Below are positions 23,995 through 36,663 of a stretch of DNA of 64,000 nt, piece after piece. The stretch is from the NCBI GenBank assembly GCA_048013815.1, contig CM106585.1, forward strand, positions 19,034,001 to 19,098,000, written 5' to 3'. This stretch comes from Setoptus koraiensis. Lineage: Eukaryota; Arthropoda. The notes under the pieces were generated by a model. It saw only the letters and a program-made list of their open reading frames with translations, did not search any database and had not been told where the DNA came from. The position numbers and the translations under genes are program-made. Each line of letters begins with the position of its first letter. Positions within the stretch are counted from its first letter, which is position 1.

Positions 23995-24050
23995 CCGTGC
24001 GGTACGGAGCGGTGCGGTACGGAGCGGTGCGGTATGGTGCGGTATGGTGC
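23995..24050. repeat. GTGCGGTACGGAGCG minisatellite
   Basis: Two 15-base copies followed by 10-base GTGCGGTATG copies. Confidence 0.9.
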
Positions 24051-24603
24051 ATGTGCCGCTTTGCAACTGCTCTATTTATCCGCCAACTACTGATTGCACG
24101 CTACGAACTCGTGTTACGTCACATGCACACAACAATGTTGAATTTGATTGAAATTGATAAGTCGGCCATGTGCCGTCTGGCTCGGGCCGACTGGTCACTT
24201 CTGGCGCGTTCCGGCGCGCTTTAAATTGATGCCAGCACCTACGTCGAGCAACAACGTCAACTGCAAGTTACAATTGGGGCCCCGTTTCGAGCGGGCTCTA
24301 ATCTGGCGGGCGCCGCTGCCGCCGCCAGCAAACGGGCATCATCATTAGCGAGTTGCACAGCCGGCCAAGAACAATGAGCAGCGAGCAACTAAAATGAAAT
24401 GAAATGAAACGCCAAACTCGGCCCGCTTTCCAGCGGATCCATTCTCCCGTTGTCCCGGCCGAACAGTGCGACGCGGCGCTGTGGGCGCCCGCAATTTGTT
24501 TGACTGGCCGCTGTTGTTCAATGTTTGCCACTGCTGGCCACTAATAGCTTCGTTCGGACGGTGACAAAGTTAATCCATTTATGTATGTTTATATCCGCAC
24601 AGG

Positions 24604-24623
24604 GCGCGCGCGCGCGCGCGCAC
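24604..24623. repeat. (GC)n microsatellite
   Basis: About ten GC dinucleotides. Confidence 0.95.
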
Positions 24624-27600
24624 AGTGCGCACAGTATTCAATTTATTTCGGGTGCAATTTCCAGTGTCGGGCCCCGGCTCAAACTCATTTGAGCATACGC
24701 GCCCGGCCCAAATTAATCCATCGGCTGCTGGTCAATGCGACCCGATTGGCCGCAGCTTTGGGGGCCGGCTGGCGGGCCCCATCATTGCGGGCCTCATAAC
24801 TTGACTCGTGGCGCCATTTGTAAGAATTAGACGCTCGCATTCACTCATTTATTTATTGCTGGCTGCACAGCGTCGGCACTTGTCACATGAGCCTCTCACG
24901 CGCCTCACAAACAAACACAGGCCAGATAAACAAACGAGCAGATAAACAAATAAGCAGACGACAATCAGACGCTGCCGTCACTCGCTCGCCTGGCGCCAGT
25001 TAGCTCGAGGCCCGGGGATATTTGCATCTGACGATATTTACACCCAGTGTAACAACTGACACTCACACTCTGGCCAGACTTGCAACTGTTGTTGGGCGCA
25101 AGGTGGCGCACAGTGTGTGTGTAAGCCGGCCCCACCAACGATGTGTCGGGCCCAAATGACGACTGAACTGTCTTTCGGGAGCTTGTTTCGGATCGGATAT
25201 TCGCAGAATTGGGCCCGATCGCTATTACTCGCTGTCTATTATCACGATGCTGTGTCGGGCGCATCTGCTAGACTTGTGGCGCTCGCGATCGGCACATAGT
25301 CGGCCCGAGAGCGAACTGTGCCAACTGCGCCCACTGTCATAATTGTTGTTAGATTGTTGTTGCGCAACTCAACCACTACTACTACTGTATAACTGCACTA
25401 CTAATGATGTCGTGCCAATGATTTCGTGCCGCATCGCTCAAAATGTGCGCGCAACCTGCTGTGCCCTTAATACCATTTCAAGAGACATTTTACAAGGATT
25501 TGCAATTCGCAGTCGAATTGCCTTTTTGAAAGGGGATATTTGCTCTTTTTGTGGGCACTGCGTCAGCCTTGTGGACGACATTGGGTCTAGTCGATCGCTG
25601 TTGAGATCACTGAGTTGCAGCCCCGAAATCGGCGGCCCCGAACAATATAATATGGCGCAAAATGAGACTTTCATTTTTTTGCGAAATGGCATACGCCGGA
25701 CAGCGTGCTTCGAACCGCGGATATGCTGCCGATTCTGGATTTCTTGAAATACCAATTTCAATTATTTCAATCATTGAGCAACAACTTGCCGGTGCTCGAG
25801 TGCACTCTCACGCCGCGATATGCTGTAACGATGACGCAATTCTTTTAACTGTGTCAACTGATCGAAATTTCGAACGGTTTGTTAGCTCAGACGCACACTA
25901 TGAGACAAGTGTCTCTCTTTTGGGGCATTTAATTTATTCATTTGCCGCATCGAAGCCGCTCATCGTTTGGCCGACACAACGACCGTTGTCGCGGCCCTCG
26001 AGCCTCGAGTCTCGGCGAGCTTCGCAAAGACAAAGAAAACGGCGCACAATGGAGTCGTCGCCATTGTATTAATGAGCGGCGTTTGTTGCGAACGCGACTT
26101 GTTAAGACGCCTTCGAAGTGAATCAAGAGTCCGGCGAAACATCAATCAGATGGTCGTCTCATTAAGTAGTCCAGATGTGATACTCCAAGCGATTAAGCGG
26201 TCGCGAGACGCCGCTCCAATTTACATTAAGCTGTCGCTCTCACCACAAATAATCTTACATAATGACGATGATATAGACTTCATTTGAACCAATTTGATTG
26301 CGAGCGCCGGCAGTGCGCGCTGGACAGCGGCACTGCCGGCCGGCGCTCATTCAGACAGAGCTTATTCAGCCAGATCAACGAGCCGATTGAACGAATGGCT
26401 TCGAATGGCGAATTGTTTTGTCAAGTTTTTTTTTTCTATCTCTGTCGCTTCTTGCCGGTCTTGTCTGGGCATGAAATGATGCGCCTAAATGGTAAAATAA
26501 AATTAAAATAAATTAGCAAACAAACGCGACGCAACCAACGCACACAAGAGATTCGTTCGGTCCAACAAAAGATTCACTCAATGCAAATATTGACTCAATC
26601 GGTTGAGTTTATCTTGGATTTGAGCGGCTGGTGCGGCGCTCATCGGGCAAGTGTAGCGATAAATTGTCGTGTAGCGCGAGAAATCGGAGCCGTGCAGCAA
26701 TCGGAGCCGAGCCACTGAATATCCATGCGATGTTCGTCGCAGTGGCGACGCAACTAGCGACAAGAAGCGTCTCGCGCGAAGCTAGAAGAAGACGCTAATC
26801 AAATTAGCTGGTTGTGTTTGCGTTTGAAATATGACCAACGCGTCACACAAATCTGGCAACTCAATTGGCCGCCAGCGAACAATGAGCCGGCCCGACGGTG
26901 ACATGTTGATCGGCATGAGAACTGATCTCGATGTGTCATCTTTGCTGTGTGTCGCCGGCCCCGAGAAGCACTTGAGCGACACGCCAGCGACAGGGTTAAT
27001 TAACTGTCACACAATTATATCACTCGTCGGTTTGCTTGGCTCGGTTTCGGCGCCACTGGGCCCGGCATATGGCGCGTATCACTTACACATATATCAATGG
27101 TATATCTAATGGTATACAAATATATGTGCCGCTGTCAGCAAACTGCTGCAACCATTACGGCCACTTAGAGATGCAAATGTGACAACGGTGCCGACGGTCG
27201 CGACAGCGAAGCCAAACGATTCGCGAACGACGTCTTCATTTCGCTGACAGCGAGCTTGTTTGTTGCCGTCAGTGGCCACTATCGTGGCGACCGGCCGTGG
27301 GCTCGAACACGAACGACCAATCCGAGGCGAAGAGTCGGAAAAAAGTCGAGCTCGTCATGGCCGTTTTATTAATGTTTTGATATGTGCGCTCACTTGGGCC
27401 GCTCGCTAGAAGCCACTAAAAACTCGCAACAACCGATTGCGTTTCGCCAGAATCTCCATAAATCGGCATAAACCAATTCGGTTGCGCCAATTTGGTGCCG
27501 AATTTGTGCGCCGAATTTCGCCAAAGTCGTTTTGTGGTGGCCGGCGGACGCCGGACAGCGCCGCAGACGGCAGCGGCCGGCGTGCCGATAATAAAAATGG

Positions 27601-28429
27601 CAATTGCGCAAGGAATTTGCGCTCGTTATCGCACGCAAAGGTTTCGCGTCGCGGAGAGCGATTTCCGAAGCGACACGGGCTCGCGGCGGCACGATAATGA
27701 GAGCATGCATTTGCTGAACTCTGCCCGTCGGAGTCCATTCAACCGGCGGCGCGGCAATTTCGGGCAACCGCTCGCAAACGAGCTACCGCTCGCGAACGAG
27801 CTACCATTCTGTTGGTCGGCGCGACAACTGCGCCCGAACGACCGAACGAGCGCGCCGAATCGCGCAAATTCTTGCGGTCGCTCCGACGCTGAGCGCGGTC
27901 GTCCGACGGAACCAATGGACACATAAAATCCGCCGCTCGTCGCCAGTGGGACACAAACATAAAAGCGAATTTAGCATCGACGGGAGCTGCGGTGCGTGTG
28001 TTCGTCGCGGCGCAAACACCAACGAGCCCGTCAAACAACAAGGAAGCGCCCGAAGCCAGCCGCTCCGTGTCACCGGACGCTCACCGTCAGCGAGCGGGCG
28101 ACATTGGACATTTGACATTCGACAGGTAGCCCAGTGCGATCAGCTGTTCGGCTGGCTTTGACGTGGCTGTGGCGCACGATGACGGCCGATCTAATGTCAG
28201 ATCTACATATCAGAATGGAATGAGACATCATAAAACGGAGCCACTGTCACTGCGCACAGCTGATCATGCCACCAGGTGATTGATTTGACCGGCGGTCAAA
28301 TCAAACCGCACATCGGCGACGCTCGCATTCGCTGTCAGCTGTCATCCAGTCCCAAACTGGGCATCGGCACCCGGGTATCTGGGCACTCTGGCGCGGCTGC
28401 AACTCGCAGAGTCGGTGCAAAATCCCAAT

Positions 28430-28515
28430 TCGAAGTCCGAAATTTCGAGTCCGGAGTCCGAAATTTCAAGCCCGAAGTCCGAAATCTCGAGTCCGAAGCT
28501 CGAATTCGGAATGGG
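28430..28515. repeat. TCCGAAATTTCGAG minisatellite
   Basis: Four to five copies of GTCCGAAATTTCGAGTCCGG with variation; a member of the dispersed CGAAATTTC class. Confidence 0.85.
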
Positions 28516-28985
28516 ACTGAATCGTGTGCGAGATCGGAATGGTGCGTCGCGCCATGCTGAGCGCCGGCTCGCGCCGGCGTCTCGACAAGCTGCCATTGAT
28601 TAAGTCGATGTCAGCATGCGCCGCTGAATGACAATTATAAAAAGAACGATGGTTGTCGAACGCCGGCCAACAGAACGCAACAGCGACATTGCACAAACCA
28701 ACATGGCCGGCATAATGGATGGGCTGTTTGTGGTTTGTGGTGGCTGGACCCGATTGGTCGTAGATCAATCAAACTTACGACTACTGAATGGCTAATTAGA
28801 CATACAGGTGGCAGCGGTCGGGGTCAGTGGCTCGAGAGACTTGGATGATATTTGATCGTTGAGCGCAATGTCGCGCGCATTTTCATTGTGAGCCGCTCAC
28901 CATTTTGGTGAGCGACAAATTTGCGAATTGTCGGTTTGCGATCTTTCGGTTTCTCGTCGTGCGTTTCCGCACATTCGAGAAGCGA

Positions 28986-29085
28986 GAGAGTAAATTTCGC
29001 CAATGCCCACACCAATGGCCAGCGTCCACACCAATGGCCAGCGTCCACACCAGTGGCCAACGCTCGCACCAATGGCCGACGGTTG
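28986..29085. repeat. 18-bp minisatellite CACCAATGGCCAGCGTCC
   Basis: About five copies of an 18-base unit; the last copies are diverged. Confidence 0.9.
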
Positions 29086-29559
29086 TCGGCCGGTTGGCAA
29101 TTGCTCACTGGACGGCGGGCGAGTCGGCCAGCAGCGAGCTTCTTTATTTGCTCATTAATTTAACACGTGCTTGACATAAATAATCGCCGGCGGGCCGAAC
29201 AGTCGGCGAGTTGTTAATTTATAGTTTTTGCCATTTGTGTGCATTCCGCTTGCTTGTCGAGAGCGAGATGTTCTCGTCGAGAGCGAGATGCTCTCGTCGA
29301 GAGAAGCAGATATTCGCGTCCAGAGAAGAGGAATTTCGACATGCGCTCAACAATCACAGTTTTGCCGAGAGCAGTGGCGCTCGCGACGCAACAAGCCGCC
29401 GAGAGCTTGGGCCGACATTCCTGTTTGCAGTGATGCTGCCATATTTAAAAGTCAAAAAGTAAAATTTACAAGTGCGCTCTCGTCGGTTCGAGTGGCGGCC
29501 ATATTGCTCAGGTTGAGCGGGCGATATGGCGGCCGCGCTGGCATCGCATGCCGACGACG

Positions 29560-29635
29560 ACGACGAGCGCGATGACGAAAACGACGACGGCGACGACGAC
29601 GATGACGACGGAGACGACGATGATGAAAACGAGAA
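29560..29635. repeat. (GAC/GAT)n tract
   Basis: Triplet tract encoding an Asp/Glu run from an ATG at 29526, but the frame has no supporting context. Confidence 0.85.
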
Positions 29636-31065
29636 TCGTAATGTCAACCGAACGCATGATGAATGGTCAGTTTATATTCGCGTCCAGCGACAAAAGTTGC
29701 CCGGTCGCCCGATTAAGTCAGGCGGCCGCTGTGGGCAAGTTTTCGGGCCGCGAGTTAGACGACAAACTTGTTGAAAAGTTTGCCAACTTGCGCCACACCG
29801 AACAACCGCCCCATGGCATCAACTGTCACCGGCCCGACTGTCACCGGCCCAGCCGACAACAGGTGCCATGGAATGATACGTGATGCCAGCGCATGATAGC
29901 ATGGCACAATGCACTTCCTGTTTGCTGCCCTCCGCTCACAATCGCTGTCAATTGGTCAGTTGGCAGAGCGATTGCGAGCGTCAGCTGACCGAACCGGCCA
30001 GCGACTTTTGCTCATGCCGATTGCGCAAGTTTTGATGGTCACTGGTATCAATTAAATCAATCATTATCTTAACATTATCCGCCACTAACAGGCACACATC
30101 AACAGGCCACTTAGCCACTATTTCGCGCCATTAATTAAGCTCTCACGCGGCGTGCTAATAGTAATAATGATAATAATAATATCATTATATAATGCACTTG
30201 TTACATGTATCCCAAGCTGGCAAGTGGCCAGCGTATCAGTGATACTGATTCAGTATCACAGCGTATGTATGCAACAACCTTCGCAATGCCACAGATGAGC
30301 CACCAGACTGACCACTGGCCACTCTACTGAGTGAAGTTTATTATTGAAACAATTCTTGGCGTGTGAGAGTCGGGCACGCAATTAGCGCTTTGGCCGGCGC
30401 TAATTTAGCAGCGTCATTAGTGGTCACTTCTCTCAACTTGAGAGTCTCAAGTGCTTGCGATATCGTGTGTGTGTGTGTGCTCGGCGATATATTACATACT
30501 ACATATTAATGGCCAATTGGGCATTCGCCCGATCGGCTAATTATTCACCTGTTGATATCGGCGAGTGTGAGCCGAGCATGACGAGCACACACGGTAGCAC
30601 ACCATAATCAACTTTCAAAGCCGATTGTTTGTGTGTCCGTGTGTGTGTGTGTGGCCTCCTTGAGACGATAATTAATTGATTATCGTGCGAAAGTGCTCTC
30701 AAAACAAGCCAGTTCGCGACCAATACGCACTCGCAACAACATTGTGCACTCGTTTTAATCGTTGCAGCGGCGCCATCCTGGGATATCTTTAAATAGCCCG
30801 CGAACAGCTCAAATTGGCCGTGTCCAACTGACCAGCGCCGGACACGCGCTAATTTGCATGCTCTCTTTTCGATTATTTCCACTATTTCAGCCTCTTCGAA
30901 CGGTCGCCGAACGGCAAGCGTGCCAAGCTCGACAAACGAATGTTCCATTGCGACGCGATCAATTGTGCAACCGTTTGTCCACTTACCTGTGGCGATAGGT
31001 CGTTGGCACGAATTGTTGTATTTGTGTCCAGGTGAGTGGCGGTGAGGCGATTCGCGGATCAGCGA

Positions 31066-31140
31066 GCGATTGTTGCGGTTGTTGTGGTTGTGGTTGTTGC
31101 GGTTGTTGTTGTTGTTGTTGCGGTTGTTGTGGTTGTCGGG
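31066..31140. repeat. (GTT/GCG)n microsatellite
   Basis: GTTGTTGCGGTTGTTGTGG-type triplet tract. Confidence 0.9.
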
Positions 31141-31427
31141 ATGAGAGAGAATAGGGTCAAATTAGTTTCGAGTGTTGAACTGTTCGAGTGTTTGCCAGTG
31201 AGAACAGTGATCGAGACTCTCGAGTTGAGAGTGCCGAGCCGACAGTAATTTCTCTCGTCCGTCGCGCATCCATCTCTCGCATTTATCTCTCGCTGGCCGT
31301 GATATTTCTCTCTCGCTCTCTCCCTCGCTCTTTTGCCCAATGTGCCGATGGTCAGTCGGTTGCGCCGGCAACAGCGCCGAGCGCCGTAACAAATTAGAGC
31401 AACAACAAGTGACCAACGACGCTCGCC

Positions 31428-31477
31428 CTCTCGCTCGCTCGCTCGCTTGCTTGTTTGTTTGTTTGTTTGTTTGTTTG
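31428..31477. repeat. (CTCG)n to (TTTG)n compound microsatellite
   Basis: CTCG units pass through CTTG into six TTTG units. Confidence 0.93.
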
Positions 31478-31664
31478 TGTCCAGCTAACTAGACACAATT
31501 CACGCTATTTAGTAAATAGTAAATAGTATTTACCGCCGGGCGGCGCACAATGCACTGGAGCTCTGGCATTTGGCCCGGGCGATACGCCAAACGACAACAC
31601 TCTGTGTTACGTAAGCGCGCCAGCAGCTGCCGATTCAGCAATTTTGCACACACTATCCGCTTTG

Positions 31665-31775
31665 TTGGCCATTGCCGACCATTGTCGGCCATTGTCGGCT
31701 GTTGTCGGCTGTTGTCGTTGGTCGCCGGTTGTTGTCGGCTGTTGCTGGTCATTGTTGGCCGCCGTTGGCCGCCGC
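31665..31775. repeat. GGCCATTGTC/GGCTGTTGTC minisatellite
   Basis: About ten copies of a 10-base unit with gradual sequence drift along the array. Confidence 0.88.
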
Positions 31776-32419
31776 TGATCGGACACTCAATCAAGAGCGA
31801 TCCCGATTGAATGGCATCCCAAATGGACACACAATGCACGCAGACTGCGACCAACGGAGCTGTTTCTATTGAGCCAGGTGAGGGGGCTCAGAAGAGCGAC
31901 GATAAACAAGCAATTATCACTTGTGTTATTATTCATGCGCACACATTACGTAATACACACACACTGACAGGATTAGAGATAGTGCCGATAGAGATGGGCA
32001 AATCTTTTTTTATTGAGACTCATTTTTATTAAGACACACTCACTCGAGGCTAAATTCGCGAGTCAGGCAGTGGAAAAATTAGCACTATTACATAATAAAA
32101 GGGATACTTTTGTTTGCGATAAATGAAAATCAGAAATGGAATGGCGTTGGCCGACACGGCCCACGAGCCGCCTTTTGAAAGACACTTGCGTCTCTGACAA
32201 GAATAACTTGCATCTCTCGTAAGACTCTTACAGTGAGAGACACAAGTTTGGCCAACGCAACGCCAACCACAAAACGGCTCGCATTCGAGTGGCTATCTCA
32301 CACAAATGAGACAAACAACAAATTAGTCACAATTAACCATAAATTTCTTTCTTTGTGCGCCGTCGTCTCTATCAATTTTACACTCTCGTCGTCCAGTCAA
32401 ATATCTGCTGTCCCATCTA

Positions 32420-32519
32420 ATGGTCAGCACGGCAATCATTATCGTCGTCATCACAGTCATTATGGTGGTCGCCAGCATCACGCTTGCCAGTGCGCTGGCC
32501 GCGAGCACAAATATTACAG
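32420..32519 (+). CDS. Possible signal-peptide exon of an unidentified secreted protein
   Basis: ATG 32420 opens 33 codons with a long hydrophobic run (AIIIVVITVIMVVASITLA) ending in ALAAS, a good signal-peptide shape. A donor ACAG|GTGAAT follows at 32520. No downstream exon could be matched. The donor is copied into a perfect hairpin directly downstream. The repeated ATCATTATCGTCGTC triplets could mimic hydrophobicity by chance. Confidence 0.25.
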
Positions 32520-32521
32520 GT

Positions 32522-32579
32522 GAATATTTTTTTTATACTACAGGTGAGCGTCAGCTCACCTGTAGTATAAAAAAAATTC
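32522..32579. repeat. Long near-perfect hairpin containing a splice-donor motif
   Basis: Arms of about 26 bases (core TATACTACAGGTGAGC and its complement plus T/A runs) with a 4-base loop at 32550-32553. Confidence 0.93.
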
Positions 32580-32933
32580 GAAATTGCAGAAATTGCCAAC
32601 ATTTCTATTTGCTCGAGCTGCCATATTAACTGGTCAACATTACACTGTTGTGCGCAGGGTGTCCCTGCTAGCACCTAATAATAAGCCGTCATTTTGTCCT
32701 TGCGCTCGCTGGCTACTTTTTGCAGCAACCTTACCTTGCCGCTCACTTACGATCGGCCGTCAGCATCACCATGACATGACCACATGAACCGTGCGCAATT
32801 ACGCCCCGGCCAAATCTAAATTGAATTCAATTGAAATTCATTAATCTCTCTATTTGTTTTTGGCGTTGTTGTCGCTGCCAGGTTGCTCACACGATAACAC
32901 GGCCGCGACAGCACACGAAATCGTCGCCAACAA

Positions 32934-32936
<3 letters not shown>

Positions 32937-32971
<35 letters not shown>

Positions 32972-32973
32972 CG
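32937..32973. repeat. (GAC)n microsatellite
   Basis: About twelve GAC/ACG triplets. Confidence 0.95.
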
Positions 32974-33419
32974 TCAGCGAGACCATAAAAAGCAGCGAAA
33001 TGACACATAAATTTGGCGCACAACTCAACCCTTTGCCACTTTTGCGCCATTCCCAGCAACTGGCCGCTCGACGAGCACCCTCGCCAGCAACTTCGTCCAG
33101 ATGCTAATCGCAGTTCGTTGCTCGGGCGCAGGTATTGCCCGAGCAGCGAGCGTCGACGCTCACCTTTCGAGTGCCCGAACGAAGCTGCGAGCCGAAACAA
33201 GTGCACCGAAGAAAACGCTGGCTCGCATCATAACAGGCTGTTACGTAATCGCAGCCGCGTCTGCAGTCGGCCGGCGAGCCAGTCAGCGTGAAGATGCGCA
33301 CACAGTCTGCTGGCGCTGTGCTGGCTCTGGCTGTTCGCTGCTGAAATCGTTGCCGAAATTAGTCGCTCCGTGAGCGAATTTTCCATGCAAGCGAAAAAAA
33401 TAAGTGCCGAAAAAAGTTG

Positions 33420-33512
33420 ATATTGAAAATTTCGAGCGAAAATTTCGGGCGAAAAATTCAAGCGAAAATTTCGAGCGAGAATTTCGAGCGAGAATTTCGA
33501 GCGAAAATTTCA
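33420..33512. repeat. TTTCGAGCGAAAA minisatellite
   Basis: About six copies of AATTTCGAGCGAGAATTTCG-type units of 13-15 bases; a CGAAATTTC-class array. Confidence 0.9.
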
Positions 33513-34074
33513 GTCCAGCGAGTTGCCGGGTGCAGCTCGAGCGCGACACTCGATTTCGTGTCAAGCCCGATAGGCGATCTGTGGCGCGATGGTGCCGATA
33601 CGGCGGCGACACGACGACTCGGCGAGCCAGCGACGGCTCCGGTTGGCCGAAAAGTGAGCCAATTAAAAATTAAACGAAATCTAATTGTGCGCATGCAGTG
33701 GTCATTTGCTGCCAGGCGCTGGCGGCGCCGTCGTCGCTTTCAGCCCTGAAAAAATTGGCACAGCCAGAGCGGGCTGATTTATCGCGCAAATTGGCCCGAT
33801 TATCGCCACTTTGATTAGCGGAATATCGCTCACAGTGACATGCTGCCATGCCATGCAGTCCGCAGTCCGGCTCGGCCGCTCGCCCGGCCATGGACGCGGA
33901 CAAATTGAGACGTCAAAAGGCATGTGTGTCGCTTCGAGCCTCCGCGCTCAGGTGAGATTATGTGAGATAAAATGAAAAGTTGCATTAGCGTGTGCGTCAC
34001 AAGTGTCCACTGACCACCTAGAGCGATCGCTTGCGCCGGCCGAGCGCTCGTCGAGCGCCAGTCGCTCGAACTTG

Positions 34075-34170
34075 GAGCTTCGAACGCCACTCACGCCGTT
34101 CGCAGCTCCAACGCCATTCATGCCGGCCGAAGCTCGAACGCCATTCGCGCCGGCCGAAGCTCGAACGCCA
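34075..34170. repeat. 30-bp minisatellite CTCGAACGCCATTCGCGCCG
   Basis: About three copies of a 30-base unit including GGCCGAAG; open in three frames. Confidence 0.85.
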
Positions 34171-34317
34171 GTCGAGCCGCTGCCGCCGGACCGCTCCCCG
34201 AGCGCTCGGTGGCTCGTCAGCGGCGGTGCGGTTGACAGCGCCCACTTTTGACTTCTGGCTGCCACCACATACTTAGCGTCGGTCGGCATGTTGCCGCCAG
34301 TTTATCTTTCTCTTTCT

Positions 34318-34358
34318 TCGCCCAATTGGCTCAATTGGCTCAATTGGCTCAATTGGCT
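34318..34358. repeat. 10-bp minisatellite (CAATTGGCTC)4
   Basis: Four perfect copies. Confidence 0.95.
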
Positions 34359-34485
34359 CGTCCGTCGTGGCGGTCGCAGTTTTGAAATTCGCCCTTGCCG
34401 TGGCTAGTGTGCAACTCCGTTCGGCCGGCCCTGAGTCCAGAAATAAAGTCGCCCGCTAATCCCGTTCCGTGCCGGCTCTTGTCGG

Positions 34486-34546
34486 CCGCTCTCTCAGCCG
34501 CTCCGTCGGCCGCTCCGTCGACCGCTCCGTCGGCTGCGCTGGCTGT
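34486..34546. repeat. CCGCTCCGTCGG minisatellite
   Basis: About four copies of a 12-15 base unit. Confidence 0.85.
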
Positions 34547-35295
34547 AAGTGGCGGTCATTAGCGAGCGAGAGCTGGCCAACGCTCGCACTCAGCTATCAA
34601 ATATCCATTATCGCCATACCGTTATGTGTGTGCGTTACATTATATAACTTATATAATATAACTTATATAACACAACAATTTAAGCTCGTTAAACAGTGGC
34701 CAAATGAGCAGTGATCAATATGGCCATTTGCCGCTGGCCGTCGCTGGCGTCGCTGTGCAGACGGCCAGAGGATGTGACGGGCTCACAATGGGCCCATATC
34801 ACCGCCAGACACAATATACCGTTATACACGACAGACCGTCGGACTGGGCCTTCGCTACACCCGGCTCACGTTGTGTACAATACACGCTTCTCGAACACAC
34901 AAACGAACGGGTAAAAGAGTCGAGACAGGAAGTGGCAGCGGCGGACACCCACGCCTCACTCGGCTGCTCGGCTCGGTCGCCTACCGGCCGTTGTGCCGTA
35001 CTACGGCTCTGTTGCAACCGTTGTATTACAACGAGATCAGAGCGTCAGTGCGGCTATTATGGCACGGCCATTATAGATTATGATGATGATCCATTAGATC
35101 CATTAGATAATTGTCTCCTTGGCCAAGCAGTGATTGATAATCCGGCCGGGATTATCCGACTGGCGCCGCCGCCGCTAATAACAGCAACAACATAATGGGC
35201 GTCGCGACTCCCACTGGCCGTATCGTGCAACTACTGGCAAGTGAGTGGCCAGCGCCGCCGAGACCGATTGTCATAATCTGACCATGTGATCCCGA

Positions 35296-35352
35296 CTGTA
35301 ACTCGACTGTTACTCGACTGTAACTCGACTGTTACTCGACTGTTACTCGGCT
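35296..35352. repeat. GACTGTTACTC minisatellite
   Basis: Five copies of an 11-base unit alternating GTAACTC and GTTACTC. Confidence 0.92.
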
Positions 35353-35526
35353 GCAAATCTCGTAATTGCTTTTAATTAGTCACACACGCTGGCTCGCTTT
35401 TTCGCTCGCTTTTTTGTGCGCCGTCAAAACAGCGCCACCGTCCCTTCGGCGTCGGCCGCTGCGCCGGAAGTGGCCCGAACTGGCTGTGCCGCTAGCCGAG
35501 CAGTCACAAAAGAGACGAAAAGGGTC

Positions 35527-35530
35527 GTTG

Positions 35531-35561
<31 letters not shown>

Positions 35562-35562
35562 C
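35527..35562. repeat. (CT)n(AT)n compound microsatellite
   Basis: About ten CT units followed by about seven AT units. Confidence 0.95.
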
Positions 35563-35789
35563 GGCCGAGCTGCTAATGAACCGGTTAATTAAGTTTGTGT
35601 CTGTGCCGAAGCGCGCTCGCACAATCGCGCCTCTCGTAACGAAAGTTTCGTTTGTTTGCGTGCCCGCGCGATTCGGCTCATTTGAGCCGGCCCGATTAAA
35701 GCTCGCACTTGTTGTCGGCGAGCCAGTGTCAGCTCGAGCGCAGTCCCGGCAACCGGTGCCGCCGTTGACGTCATCGTTGTCGGTCCGCC

Positions 35790-35868
35790 GATGACGACGC
35801 GGACGACGCGGACGATGCGGACGATGCGGACGATGCGGACGACGCGGATGATGCTGGCGGCGCCGATG
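35790..35868. repeat. 9-bp minisatellite GACGATGCG
   Basis: About seven copies, diverged at the 3' end. It encodes an Asp-Asp-Ala repeat in one frame, with no supporting context. Confidence 0.9.
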
Positions 35869-36595
35869 ACGCAACAAGCGCTTGGAACGATGCGAATCGC
35901 TCAAACGATCCCATGGTTAATGGCCAATAATGTGACGCAACAGCAACAATTGGTTGCGTCAACAATGCCAACAGTGCATACGTGAGCTGCTGTTGGCATA
36001 CGCACGTCGCCGGCTCAACAGTTGCCCAGATATCGGCTCTGATTAGCTACCGGCGGGCGTTGCGCAACAGCGAAACGGGCCCGCTTCGCTGTTGCGCAAT
36101 AGCTGCGCTCGCCGTAATCGCCGTAATCGCTGTAATCGCCGTAATGCCAAGTGCCAAGGCAAGCTCGCCAGGCAAACAAACGGTGCGCAAACCTGAAACA
36201 ATGGCGGCCTGCGAATCGGTTAGACAGGCACTGTCAGGCGAGCCGGCACCCTCATTAAATTGGCCGCTCATTGTTGTTTGTTTTTATCCGTTTAGCCGTT
36301 TGATGTGACGCATGAAACTGGCTGGCAGGCAGCATCAGATGGCAGCCCTTTTGTTTGCCCCGTTTGTTTGCGTATGTCGAACCGAAATTGGCGTCACAGT
36401 GATGACAACGCTCACTTTACATGTGCTCGTCGCTTCACACATTCGCACTATTTCCAGTCTCGCCGCCGAGCCATCGTCAACCGTTCTCGCCGACAACTTC
36501 TCCGCTGCTCGCGGCTGTTCCGACTCGGAATCTCTGAGCGGCCGGCTCGCCTTTTCGGCTGGCAGATTTCGGCGCGACAGCGGTGCTGCTGTGCC

Positions 36596-36663
36596 AAAAT
36601 TTCTGCTCGGTTCGAAATTTCTGCTCGGTTCGAAATTTCTGCTCGGCGTGTTCGGCGTGTTCG
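36596..36663. repeat. 18-bp minisatellite AAATTTCTGCTCGGTTCG
   Basis: Three copies, followed by two copies of GCGTGTTCG. Confidence 0.92.

Larger units (their letters stand above)
22700..31000. other. Gene-free accessory region, second part
   Basis: GC-rich and repeat-laden with no supported gene. Microsatellites (CAG/CAA, TAA, GC, GAC), a dense palindrome group at 23.0-23.5 kb and CGAAATTTC-type repeats near 28.4 kb are listed separately. A (GT)n run lies near 30466-30479. Confidence 0.5.

Noticed and set aside
29526-29774. Acidic protein starting ATGGCGGCC
   Set aside because: A (GAC)n microsatellite explains the Asp run; a second frame through the same tract is equally open.
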